Assembly (NCBI GenBank): GCA_023512835.1
Contig: CM042090.1
Location: 55,911,865 to 55,975,864, forward strand
DNA from: Taxillus chinensis
Taxonomy: Eukaryota > Streptophyta > Magnoliopsida > Santalales > Loranthaceae
Direction of reading: 5' to 3'
Length of the DNA: 64,000 nucleotides
Part shown: positions 1-10,376 of the stretch, one piece after another
Position numbering within the stretch: the stretch's first letter is position 1
Layout of the letters: every line of letters begins with the position of its first letter
Notes under the pieces: generated by a model
Told to the model about the DNA's origin: nothing
Seen by the model: only the letters and a program-made list of their open reading frames with translations
Database searches by the model: none
Made by a program: the position numbers and the translations under genes

Positions 1-33
1 AAACTATGTCATTTTGATGCTGGGATTCATTTA

Positions 34-101
34 ATCAAAACTATGTCATTTTGATGTTGGTGTGCCTATATAAGAGGTGAAGGACTCTTAGGTTTAGGGT
101 T
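34..101 (+). promoter_or_regulatory. LTR core promoter: ACGT-type palindrome, TATA box, telo-box
   Basis: A near-palindrome with arms ATCAAAAC and TTTTGAT lies at 34-55, with a partial copy at 1-18. TATATAA follows at 67-73 and TTTAGGGTT (reverse telo-box) at 93-101, about where transcription would start. The same order recurs at 7316-7420 in the 3' LTR and, on the minus strand, in the solo LTR near 15404-15513. Confidence 0.6.
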
Positions 102-126
102 CTTTTGGCTAGCCATTGCATCCGTC

Positions 127-128
<2 letters not shown>

Positions 129-179
<51 letters not shown>
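129..179 (+). repeat. (GA)n microsatellite in the LTR leader
   Basis: About 25 GA units lie just downstream of the predicted transcription start. The 3' LTR has a much shorter, interrupted run near 7451-7480, and the solo LTR at 14151-15944 has the complementary CT run near 15344-15381. Confidence 0.95.
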
Positions 180-180
<1 letters not shown>

Positions 181-679
181 AGAGAGAGGGAAGGAAGGAG
201 AGCTGCTGGCTTGCTACCGGAGCGTCTTGCGTGGGGGAGGATGGCGTCTAGCGGGGAGCATGAGCGAGGAGGACGTTTTCAAGGTAGGGGTTCTGTCTTC
301 CTTGTACCTATCCTAGGGTTATGGCCTTGTGGTAGTCGATTTTGTAATCTGGATATATATATATATTATATGTAAATCTATATAGGTGTGATCTCCTATA
401 TGAATGTTGGCCTTCAGTGGCGTGTATGTGTTTGATATTATGCCTGTGAGGCCATGCGTATTAAGTGTTCGATATTATGCCTGTGAGGCCATGCATGTTA
501 AGTGTTTGATGTTATACCAGTGTGGATATGCATGTTAAGTGTTTGTTGTTATGCCTGAATAACTAAGATATATGTTAAGTGTCTGTTGTTGTGCCTGTGG
601 AGCCTAAGAAGCCTGAGACGCTGAGGCAATGTCTGTGGAGCCTAAGAAGCCTGAGAGGCTGAGGCAATGCTTGTGTACC

Positions 680-843
680 TGTGGAGCCTGAGAGGCTGAG
701 TTAATGTCAGTGAGACTGACTGTGGAGCCTGAGAGGCTGAGTTAATGTCAGTGAGACTGACTGTGGAGCCTGAGAGGCTGAGTTAATGTCAGTGAGACTG
801 ACTGTGGAGCCTGAGAGGCTGAGTTACTGTCAGTGGGACTGAC
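680..843 (+). repeat. 41-bp tandem repeat, four copies
   Basis: The unit begins TGTGGAGCCTGAGAGG and ends GAGACTGAC. Copies start at 680, 721, 762 and 803. The 3' LTR has only three copies (7997-8119). The array lies inside the candidate LTR intron. Confidence 0.92.
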
Positions 844-1346
844 TGAGGAGTTTTTGTGGCAATGGTTGTGTTTGTTTTGTGGCTTGCTGTGTATAGTATT
901 GATTATGATCTATCTAGGATATAATTGCCATGACACCGCACTTGAGCACTTCTTCATATAGATGGTAGGAGCATGGGATGGGTTGGGGAGACATGATCCC
1001 TACTGAGCTGTGGTTGCTCACCCCTCCTACTATGGTGTGTTTTCTTGCAGGAACTTACAGGCGTTAGGTGGGAACACCAAGGTGGAAGAGTTTTGTTTTG
1101 TGGCTTTGTTTTATGTTATTTGTGTTATGTAATTTCGTTGAGGCCTTGTAACCCCAGCGGGGAAATATTGTAATGGAGTTTGAAAACATAATAAAGGCAT
1201 GTGGTTTGAATTTATTGATTATGTGATTTTGGTCTCTGAAAATAAAATGTGAAGTGTAAGTTATATTCTACCCCTTTATCCAAACCCGGGTAAAGGGAGG
1301 GGCACGTTCCGGTCTCCTCGGGTTGAAAAACCGGGGCGTGACAATA

Positions 1347-1358
1347 TGGTATCAGAGC
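1347..1358 (+). other. Primer binding site (tRNA-iMet)
   Basis: TGGTATCAGAGC starts three bases after the 5' LTR and is complementary to the 3' end of plant initiator tRNA-Met, the usual primer for plant gypsy elements. Confidence 0.9.
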
Positions 1359-1827
1359 ATGGTCTAGTTGGCCTAGGGTAGTGGGCAGATCTTGTTATCT
1401 TGAGTCCTTTGGAGGAACCTGGAGGGACGTGCCTGATCAACACGGTCCTCTTGGAGCCTGTAAGGTGTACTTGGGGTAGTCCAGACCTGAGGTAGGATTT
1501 GCATGCATTGCATTAGGGCACTAGTTGCATTGGTTGTTGTATGTGAAGGTGTGGATACCTATTAAAATTGTAATTGTGATAAAAGAAAAATGTGAATAAT
1601 GTGATAAGGTGTGAACTGTGCAACTCTGCTTTTACTTGAAGTACCTTGAGCATGACTACAAGGACAGGTCCTTGTCTATTTGAACTGTGTGCAATGTTGA
1701 TTGGTGCAATGTGTAAAATGTGTGTGATGCCATGTACTACTTGACTTGATAGTGGGGTAAAGGTAGTGAAACCCGATAATTGTCAAACGCGTTCTGACGT
1801 TTGTGCTTCTTACTTCATGTAGTAAGA

Positions 1828-2763
1828 ATGCCACCGAGGAGAGTAATACGTGCGTCCGGGGCAGTGGCTGATGAGTCATTTGCCCATGAGGGCCCGGGTG
1901 TGGGGCAGTCCGTTGGGGGACATGCATTGTTGCTGGCACAGCTACGTGAGGGAATCTAGCTGGAAGTCCGAGAGCTGAGGGAGGGTATCCGGTAAGAGAT
2001 ACGGGAGGAGGTGCGTCGCGAGATGGCAGCCCAACAGGTGGTGCCGAAACCACCACCACCAGTGGGGGAGCTACCTCGAGAGCGTGAGGGTTCACCGAGT
2101 GGTATACCGATTCGTGCAGAGGATGACGTGGTGACATGGTTCCGAAAGGAACAACCTCCAAGGTTCAAGGGAGAAGAGGAACCCGTGGTGGCTGAGCACT
2201 GGTTGAGGCAAATTGAGCACGTGTTTTTCTTTCTCCTACCCCGGGAGGAGGATAAGGTGAGGCTGGCCATTCGGCAGCTAGAGGGGAATGCTCTGAAGTG
2301 GTGGCAGAGTGTCGCGTGGAGCCGTGCGGTGCAGTTTATGATGTGGGAGGAGTTCTTGCAACTTTTCCACGATGAGTTTTTCCTTGAGTCCTTGAGATGG
2401 CAGAAGAGAGAAGAATTTGGCAGCCTGAAGCAAGGATCAAAGACGGTGCCCGAGTATGAGTGGGAGTTCCAAAGCTTGAGTAGGTTTACCCCCGAGACTG
2501 TGGCAAAGGAGGACCTGAAGGCCCACAAGTTCACCTTGGGTCTCAGGCCAGCTCTTAGGCAGAGGGTGGCAATTCTGCGTTTGAGGACCTATGCTGAGGT
2601 TGTTGAGACAGCACGCATAGTTGAGAGGGAACTGGATGATGGGAGGCAGGTCCACCAGGGTCGCCAGTTGCAAGGTGGGTCTGAACGTGATTCTGGGTCC
2701 AAGAGGCCTAAGACTGAGGAGAGAGATAGTGGTTCTTTCCACAGCTGGGGTCTACATCTGTGA
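1828..2763 (+). pseudogene. gag: Gypsy-1 gag (broken)
   Basis: The frame starts at ATG 1828 (MPPRRVIRAS) and runs through the retrotransposon gag domain, where WLRQIEHVF, ALKWWQSV and FTLGLRPALRQRV are visible. Two in-frame stops, TAG at 1957 and TAA at 1993, look like CAG and CAA codons after C-to-T change. The frame ends at TGA 2761-2763. The zinc-knuckle part continues in another frame from 2760, so a frameshift separates the capsid-like domain from the nucleocapsid. The product would normally package the element RNA. As it stands, no full Gag can be made. Confidence 0.85.
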
Positions 2764-5700
2764 ACCCAGGGAGCTTCACCCTTGGCGGTAGTGGGCAGGG
2801 AGGTTCAGCAGGAGGTCTCCCCAGCGGTTTTCTTTGTTGTGGGAGGCAAGGTCATTTCAAGGGGGAATGTCCCAAGAAGGACTGGTGGTGCAACAGCTGT
2901 GGGCGAGAGGGCCACTTGAGCCGGGTATGCAGGAGTGGCAACAGGGGAGCAGGAGGCGTGGCATCCAGTATGAGGAGTGATGCTAGTTTCCGCACTCCAA
3001 CGGAGAGGCCAGCCCGTCAATGGCAGGCTAGCCAGGCAGGATCTAGCCAGACCCGACCTCAAGGGAGGCAAGAGTGTCAGCAGATTGAAGCTGGAGGCAG
3101 CCATGTTGGGAAGCGCCCAGGGAGTGAGCCGACCAGTGGCACAGGCCAAGGGAGGGTGTTTGCGCTGGAGGTGACGTACCAGGAGGAGGCTGAGCTACCA
3201 CCCCCACCGATTGAGGGTGGAGCAAGACCATCGGTGGTTAGATGTACCCTTTTGATCTCCCATACATTAGCTTCTGTTCTTTTCGATACGGGTGCATCAT
3301 GTTTTTTTGTTGCTGAGCTTGTAATAGATAGCTTGGGGTTAGCTTGTGTGGAGGCAGCGAAGCTCCTAGTTGTTGAGTCTCTAGTGGGGGGTATGATTGA
3401 GGTGCGGCGTGTTTGTCGTGACTGTGTGTTAACCATAGGAAGTGTGGAGCTGAGCTTCGACCTTCATGTATTGCCCTTGCATACTTTTGATCTGATCTTG
3501 GGTATGGATTGGCTTATGGCTTTCCAGGCCAAGATAGATTGTTATCGGCGGCGTGTATCCTTCGTGATACCTGCAGGGACCCCTTGCACCCTGCAGGGGG
3601 AGTGGGATTGTGAGGCGAGTCGGGCTGGGCCAGTGTTGGACCAGTGGGTTGCCATTACCCACAGGTTGGTAGCCCTGACCTTTGCTGAGGAGGGGAAAGT
3701 GGAGAAGAGAGTGTGGCCAGCTATTGTTGACCAATTTCAGGATGTCTTTCCTGACGAGTTGAGGAGTTTACCTCCTAAAAGGAGTGTAGAGTTTACCATT
3801 GAGTTGGTACCGGGGACGGGTCCGATTTCCCAAGTGGCTTATCGGATGGGACCAGCTGAGTTGAGGGAGCTCCAGAGGCAAATAGAGGCGTTGGTGGACC
3901 AGGGGTATATCAAACCGAGTACCTCACCCTAGGGTGCTCCGGTGCTCTTTGCAAAGAAGGCAGATGGCACGCTTCGCCTCTGCATTGATTACAGGAAGCT
4001 AAATTTGGTGACTGTGAAGAACAAGTATCTGTCGCCTCAGATAGATGACCTATTCGACCAGTTGAGTGGGGCCCGGTGGTTTTCCAAGATAGATCTACGA
4101 TCGGGGTATCACCAGTTAAGGGTTAGGGAGGAGGATATCCCTAAGACAGCTTTTCGGTGCGGGTATGGGCACTATGAGTGGGTAGTGATGCCTTTCGGAC
4201 TCACTAATGCGCCAGCAGTGTTTATGCATTTGATGAACCAAGTCTTTGCCCCATACTTAGACTCGTTCGTGGTGGTGTTTATAGACGATATCTTGGTATA
4301 TTCCAAGACCGAGAGGGAGCATGTGGAACATCTGGCAACAGTGTTGCAAACCTTGAGGGATCAGCGGTTGTTTGCTAAGTTTAGCAAATGCGAGTTTTGG
4401 ATGCAGGAGGTCCATTTTCTTGGCCATGTAGTGTCAGCTGAAGGGGTTAAAGTGGACCCAGCCAAGATTGAGGCGGTGTCATCATGGGAGAGACCAACCA
4501 ATGTTTTCGAGATTCGTAGTTTTCTTGGCTTGGTAGGGTATTACCGTCGTTTTGTAGAGGGATTCTCCCGTTTGGCAGCTCCTATGACGGCGTTGACTTG
4601 GAAGGGAGTGAAGTTTGAGTGGACTAACAAGTGTCAGCAGGTGATCGAGGCTCTCAAAACCCGTTTGACCACTGCACCGGTGTTGAGGTTACCTCGGGAG
4701 GATATCCCATACGAGGTATATTGTGATGCATCTAGGGTTGGTTTGGGGTGTGTGCTTATGCAGGAGCACGCTGTGGTAGCTTATGGGTCGAGGCAGCTGA
4801 AGCCTCATGAGCAGAATTATTTTACTCATGATCTTGAGTTGGCGGCAGTCATCTTTGCCTTGAAGAGTTGGCAACATTACCTTTTGGGGGGAGAAGTTTG
4901 TGGTGTTTTTCGATCACAAGAGCCTTCGGTACATCTTTACTCGAAGGACTTGAATTTGAGGCGAGAAAAGATGGGTGGAGTATTTGCGAGCCTTTGACTT
5001 TACTCTTGCCTATACCCCGGGCAAGGGTAATGTTGTGGCCGACGCGTTGAGCAAAAGGGGAAAGTCGAGGTGGCCGTGCGAGGGGGTGAGCTATCCGAGG
5101 GCCGGACGCGAGGGTCCGAGCATGAGTTATCTTTTCAGGGGCGACGTAGGTGGCTTCTTCCCTCGGGGATGAGGTGATGAGAGAGTTTCACCAGGCTATT
5201 GTGTATCCAGGGGGTACGAAGATGTACCATGCGCTTCGGGGACATTTTTGGTGGCCTGGGATGAAACGCGATGTGGCTGCCTTTGTTTCGTGGTGCCTCA
5301 CGTGTCAGTAGGTGAAGGCTGAGCATTAGCGGCCGGCGAGCATGTTACAGCCATTGCCCATAGCGAAGTGGAAGTAGGACCACATAGCGATGGATTTTGT
5401 GACTGGTCTTCCACCCACCACAGGGAGGAAAGATATGATTTGGGTGATTGTGGATCGGCTCACAAAGTCGGCCCATTTCCTTGCTGTTCGCAAGTGGGAC
5501 TCTATTGGGACCTTGAGTCAGCTATACATGAACGAGATTGTGAGACTGCATGGAGTACCATCATCGGTTGAATCTGACCGGGATTCGAGGTTCACTTCCC
5601 ATTTTTGGGTAGGTTTGCAGGAGGCTATGGGGACCAAGCTTCACTTGAGTACAGCCTTTCACCCTGAGACTGACGATCAGACTGAGAGGACGAATCAGAC

Positions 5701-6442
5701 CATAGAGGACATGTTGCGGGCCTGTGTGCTAGATTTTGGGAGTTCGTGGGCAACTCATCTTCCTTTGGTGGAGTTTGCCTACAACAACAGTTATCAACCA
5801 TCCATTGGGATGCCTCCTTTTGAGGCATTGTATGGTAGGCCGTGCCGCTCACCCTTATGTTGGACTGAGGTAGGAGAGGTAGCTCTCTTGGGACCACAGT
5901 TGGTTCAAGAGGCTACTAAGAAGGTCAAGTTGATTCGTCAGCGCTTGTTATCAGCCCAGAGTCGACAGAAATCTTATGCAGATCAGCGGCGGCGACCTTC
6001 GGAGTTTTCTGTGGGCAATCATGTGTTTCTCCGTGTCTCTCCACGACGTGGACATCGGCGCTTTGGGAGAGGTTCCAAACTCTCTCCCTGGTTCATTAGT
6101 CCATTTGAGGTTATAGCTCATGTGGGGCCTGTCGCTTACCAGTTAGCATTACCACCGCGATTGAGTCGGGTGCACAATGTGTTCCACGTGTCCCAGTTGA
6201 GGAAGTATCATCCTGACCCCACTCATGTGATTGATTGGGGGACATTGGACATTGAGGATAACATGTCCGTTGCTGAGGCCCCTATTCGTATCCTAGATCG
6301 GCGGGAAAAGCTTTTGCGTGGTCGTGCTATTCCTTTGGTTCGCGTGCTGTGGCAGCACCGTGGCATTGAGGAGGAGACATGGAAACATGAGTCCGTGATG
6401 CGTGAGCAGCACCCAGAGTTGTTCGAAGACGAACAATCTTAA
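2760..6442 (+). pseudogene. pol: Gypsy-1 nucleocapsid and pol (protease, RT, RNase H, integrase), broken
   Basis: Domains in order: zinc knuckles near 2830-2940, where the first lacks its leading Cys and the second, CNSCGREGHLSRVC, is complete. Protease has LFDTGAS near 3283. RT runs from about 3942 with FIDDILVYS near 4281, the gypsy form of the catalytic box. RNase H has YCDAS near 4720. The integrase zinc region lies near 5180-5310, with the HPG histidine changed to Tyr. The integrase core from 5390 has the D, D and E residues in MDFVTG, SDRDSRFTS and QTERTNQ, and a chromodomain-like tail ends at 6442. Breaks: TAG at 3930, frameshifts near 4885-4970, and TAG codons near 5309, 5328 and 5376. 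Most stops are CAG or TGG codons with C-to-T or G-to-A changes. The 5390-6442 block is still open. Confidence 0.9.
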
Positions 6443-6670
6443 GGGTGGGAGGTGGCTGTAGTGATGTGTTTTCTTGTGGTTCATGATTTGGTGTATTTGT
6501 ATTTCTACTTGTAAACTGGTATTTTTATTGAGATGTGTTTTGAGATTGCAATGTGTTTGAGACGTCCTGTTATGTTGCGTGATCTATCTGGGCGTTGTGG
6601 CTCGCTGTCTTGCAAATGGGCCGCATGTGTTTGTTTTCCTTGCATGTTGTTTCTTTTCGAGGATGAAAAG

Positions 6671-6687
6671 TCTTAAGAGGGAGAGGA
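6671..6687 (+). other. Polypurine tract of Gypsy-1
   Basis: The purine-rich stretch AAGAGGGAGAGGA lies directly before the TG of the 3' LTR. A similar block (GACGAACAATCTTAAGGG) overlaps the end of pol near 6428-6447, so the tract and its flank look duplicated, as in Gypsy-2. Confidence 0.8.
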
Positions 6688-7641
6688 TGTAATGACCCGT
6701 GTTTCACGGTATGTAAGAAGTTAACCACAGATGCCTTGTGAGTGGAAGTTGTTGGATTTTAGGGAATTTCCTTCCCACACACTTTAGCTAAAACACTTTG
6801 GATGTTGGTGCACAAGTTTGAGGCAAGAGATGGGCCCAAGAGGGGACTTTTGGGAGGTGCACGTGACAATTCATAACGTGCTTTTATGCCCTAGGAAGAT
6901 GCTATTTCACATATATAGGCGCTTTTAGGCTGTTTTATCAGGTTTTGGAGATTGATTTTAACCAAGTAAATGGCCTCAAATCAATTGGCGTGCAAAACAA
7001 AAGTTTCTCAGAATGATGTCCTCTACCTTCCACAGAAGTTTTAAAGCCAAAGGCCTTGAACGCCAATTGGACCAATTGGCGTGCAAGCATATTACTGCAT
7101 ACCAGCCTTCTACATGATGCAAGGAAGCTTGGGGTAGAATTTCATGGTATTTGGACCTGCACGCCAATTGGGGATATGGCGTGCATTATGGCGTGCAGCC
7201 ATATTTTTCTACCGTCACCTTGGTTTTGTTATTCTAATCGTCTTTTCCCAAAGGACCATGTTGGAATTGTGGATATTTTGTCGTGTGTGGATGCGGAAAG
7301 GTTACAACTTGTGTGATCAAAACTACGTCATTTTGATACTAGGATTCATTTAATCAAAACTACGTCGTTTTGATGTTGGTGTGCCTATATAGGAGGTGAA
7401 GGACTCTTAGGTTTAGGGTTCTTCTTTTGGCTAGCCATTGCAGCCGTCGCAGAGAGAGAGAAAGAGAGAGCTAGAGAGAGGGAAGGAAGGAGAGCTGCTG
7501 GCTTGCTACCGAAGCGTCTTGCGTGGGGAGGACGGCGTCTAACGCAGGAGCAAGAGCAGGAGGACGTTTTCAAGGTAGGGGTTCTGTCTTCCTTGTACCT
7601 ATCCTAGGGTTATGGCCTTGTGGTAGTCGATTTTGTAATCT

Positions 7642-7692
<51 letters not shown>

Positions 7693-8619
7693 ATCCATAT
7701 AGGTGTGATCTCCTATATCGATGTTGGCCTTCAGTGGCGTGTATGTGTTTGATATTATGCCTGTGAGGCCAAGCGTCTTAAGTGTTCGATATTATGCCTG
7801 TGAGGCCATGCATGTTAAGTGTTTGATGTTATACCAGTGTGGATATGCATGTTAAGTGTTTGTTGTTATGCCTGAATAACTAAGATATATGTTAAGTGTC
7901 TGTTGTTGTGCCTGTGGAGCCTAAGAAGCCTGAGAGGCTGAGGCAATGTCTGTGGAGCCTAAGAAGCCTGAGAGGCTGAGGCAATACTTGTGTACCTGTG
8001 GAGCCTGAGAGGCTGAGTTAATGTCAGTGAGACTGACTGTGGAGCCTGAGAGGCTGAGTTAATGACAGTGAGACTGACTGTGGAGCCTGAGAGGCTGAGT
8101 TACTATCAGTGGGACTGACTGAGGAGTTTTTGTGGCAATGGTTGTGTTTGTTTTGTGGCTTGCTGTGTATAATATTGATTATGATCTGTCTAGAATATAA
8201 TTGCCATGACACCGCACTTGAGCACTTCTTCATATAGATGGTAGGAGCATGGGATGGGTTGGGGAGACATGATCCCTACTGAGCTGTGGTTGCTCACCCC
8301 TCCTACTATGGTGTGTTTTCTTGCAGGAACTTACAGGCGTTAGGTGGGAACACCAAGGTGGAAGAGTTTTGTTTTGTGGCTTTGTTTTATGTTATTTGTG
8401 TTATGTAATTTCGTTGAGGCCTTGTAACCCCAGCGGGGAAATATTGTAATGGAGTTTGAAAACATAATAAAGGCATGTGGTTTGAATTTATTGATTATGT
8501 GATTTTGGTCTCTGAAAATAAAATGTGAAGTGTAAGTTGTATTATACCCCTTTATCCAAACCCGGGTAAAGGGAGGGGCACGTTCCGGTCTCCTCGGGTT
8601 GGAAAACCGGGGCGTGACA
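6688..8619 (+). repeat. Gypsy-1 3' LTR (complete, 1932 bp)
   Basis: Starts TGTAATGACCC and ends GGGGCGTGACA. The U3 part (6970-7200) has repeated dyads around CCAATTGG and GGCGTGCA. Two ACGT palindromes lie at 7316-7337 and 7353-7374, TATATAG at 7386-7392 and TTTAGGGTT at 7412-7420. The candidate LTR intron is 7575-8326. The last ~440 bp differ from the 5' LTR at only about five positions by eye. Confidence 0.95.
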
Positions 8620-8837
8620 CGTATGAAGGAGACACTTAGTTATTTACCAAGTGTTTGATGACAGTCACTTTTGTACGGATCAGGATTATGTATCCTGTCC
8701 TTAGCTTTGTTCTCATGAGTGTAGGTCCGGATTAAGATCATATCTTCTGCAACAACTTAAGATAAAACAACCAAAGTCTCAGATCAAATTATATAGGGTT
8801 TTATCTACATCATCCAAATTTTCGGCTTGATCCAACA
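8620..8837 (+). mobile_element. Family Y LTR fragment Y0 (3' end)
   Basis: Aligns with 23358-23577, the last ~220 bp of Y2, and ends in the same GATCCAACA terminus. Gypsy-1 inserted in it at a CGTAT site, and the rest of Y0 lies to the left of the window. Confidence 0.75.
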
Positions 8838-9103
8838 ACTATGAATGTGGAGCTCAAAATATTGGGACTGTAAACCTATTGAATTTCTTCATGTGATCCC
8901 AATTGCATTTAAGGCTCTATCCAGACCTCTATGTGATCCACATGTAAGATGATTTAGATATTCAACGGGTCTTTCTTTCATCGGGACACAGCGAGCTGTT
9001 GACTTCAATGCGGAGCTAATTAATTGGATCAGTGTCATCTTAATCTGTTGTAAGGTTCCTTACTCCGTGTTAATGAAGCTCGGATCCTTACTCCATGTCA
9101 GTG
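8838..9103 (+). mobile_element. Family Y LTR copy Y1, first visible segment
   Basis: Resembles the interior of Y2 (about 22600-22856): GGTGATCCACGTGTAAG-like sequence, TCGGGACAC and CCTTACTCCGTGT motifs in the same order. It is interrupted on the left by Y0 (probable duplication ACTAT) and on the right by X1 (duplication CAGTG/CAATG). It continues at 22097-22203 and 23583-24166. Confidence 0.65.
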
Positions 9104-10376
9104 TGATATTCCCAGGTTCCAAGCTAGATCTTTTAGGTATACGAGTTTGTATACAGAGAGGGGGGTGAATCTATATACTTAAAACTATTTCCTTTTAGTT
9201 TTAGAGTAGTATAATATTCAGAGGTATTCTATAGATGTAGTTGGTGTTTTGGATGGTATATTAGTTAACAGCAGTTATGTATGAGAAGAAAAAGACAAAG
9301 ACACACAGATTACGTGGTTCAATCAATGTGATCTACTCCACGATGGTGAGGGTGAACCTACAACGAGTCTCATCCACTATATACTTTTAGTACAGTAGGG
9401 TTTAGCCCTTGTTACAACAGGATTAACTCTCTCTTCTTTTTAAATGCAAATACAAAGTAGTATTACTCCAATACTCACTCACCGTGAAGAACTGTCTAGC
9501 GTAATCTGCTCCTATGCATTCAACTCTTTACACTGCTTGACCTTCAACCATTCCTTTGCCGAACTTACACATTGTTTGTCAAATGTATAAGAAAGAAAAA
9601 TAAATGAACTCACTGTTATCTTGCTTTTAATTTTCCTCTCTCTCTGTATATGCTAAACGAACTACTCTGCATCTTCTCTTGTATTGATTTAGATACGTTT
9701 CTTGTATTCTACAATATTTTGATGCTATATTGAAGTAAGGCATACTCCTTTGCTTTTATAGGCCAGCCGCAGTACAAAACCCTTCTGCTAGGGTTAAGCA
9801 TGTTTCACCTTTTGATCTTTACCGTTGAAATACATTTCGCTAGTCTCGGATGACATCCACGTGTTTCTAGCACTTAGCGTACTCAAGAGTGTCGACCGAG
9901 TGATAACTTACTTAAATGCAGCCTTCAGTGCATTTTGCTCCAACTAGCCACAGCTTCGTAAATGTATGTGCCTCATAGCTTTGCTCTGAGTCTTTACCTA
10001 CAAATCTTCGAGTCTGAGTCTTCGAACCTTGAGAATTGATCTTCCAATTCTTCTACTCGCTGGCTTCAAAGCTAGGTTAGAACCAGTGCTCAACTGACGT
10101 CTCACTCTATAAGCCTTTGAATTCTACGAGTCTTCAGTTTCACATCAGTTACAGCTTTATTCTTCCTTGGCTAATCTTTGACCCTCTGAACTTCGACTCT
10201 ACAACACTGCTACTCGATACCCAACGGGTCTTCGAGCCTGCAAGTCTTTGAGTCTCCGAGATGTTGCTTTACACCTGCGGTCTTCGAATCTTTGACCCTA
10301 TGGATCTATGAGTCTGTGGCCTTGTGTACCTTTCGTGGTGCTTCGAGCCTGCTGGCTTCATGATCTTCGACCCGAC

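Larger units (their letters stand above)
1..1343 (+). repeat. Gypsy-1 5' LTR (partial)
   Basis: Matches 7319-8619 almost base for base and ends in ...GGGGCGTGACA just before the primer binding site. It contains the TATA box, a long GA run, a telo-box-like TTTAGGGTT, a 41-bp tandem array and a candidate LTR intron (donor AAG|GTAGGG at 283/284, acceptor TTCTTGCAG at 1050). Confidence 0.93.
1..8619 (+). mobile_element. Gypsy-1: Ty3/gypsy chromovirus-like LTR retrotransposon, 5' end cut by the window
   Basis: Two copies of the same LTR flank a gag-pol region in the order gag, protease, RT, RNase H, integrase, chromodomain-like tail, which is the Ty3/gypsy order. The 5' LTR is cut by the window edge, so its first ~630 bp are missing. 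The 3' LTR is complete (TG...CA, 1932 bp). A tRNA-iMet primer site follows the 5' LTR and a purine tract precedes the 3' LTR. The integrase ends in an EEETWKHE-type chromodomain tail, which suggests the Tekay/Del branch of chromoviruses (inferred). Coding regions carry several nonsense codons and frameshifts, so this copy is non-autonomous. The 3' flank CGTAT is the likely target-site duplication, but its partner lies outside the window. Confidence 0.93.

Noticed and set aside
116..316. Open frame of 66 codons with a long Arg-Glu run
   Set aside because: It is a translation of the (GA)n microsatellite in the LTR leader.
2740..2765. Programmed frameshift between Gypsy-1 gag and nucleocapsid
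   Set aside because: Chromoviruses of this type usually have one gag-pol frame and this copy has many other breaks, so a simple indel is more likely.
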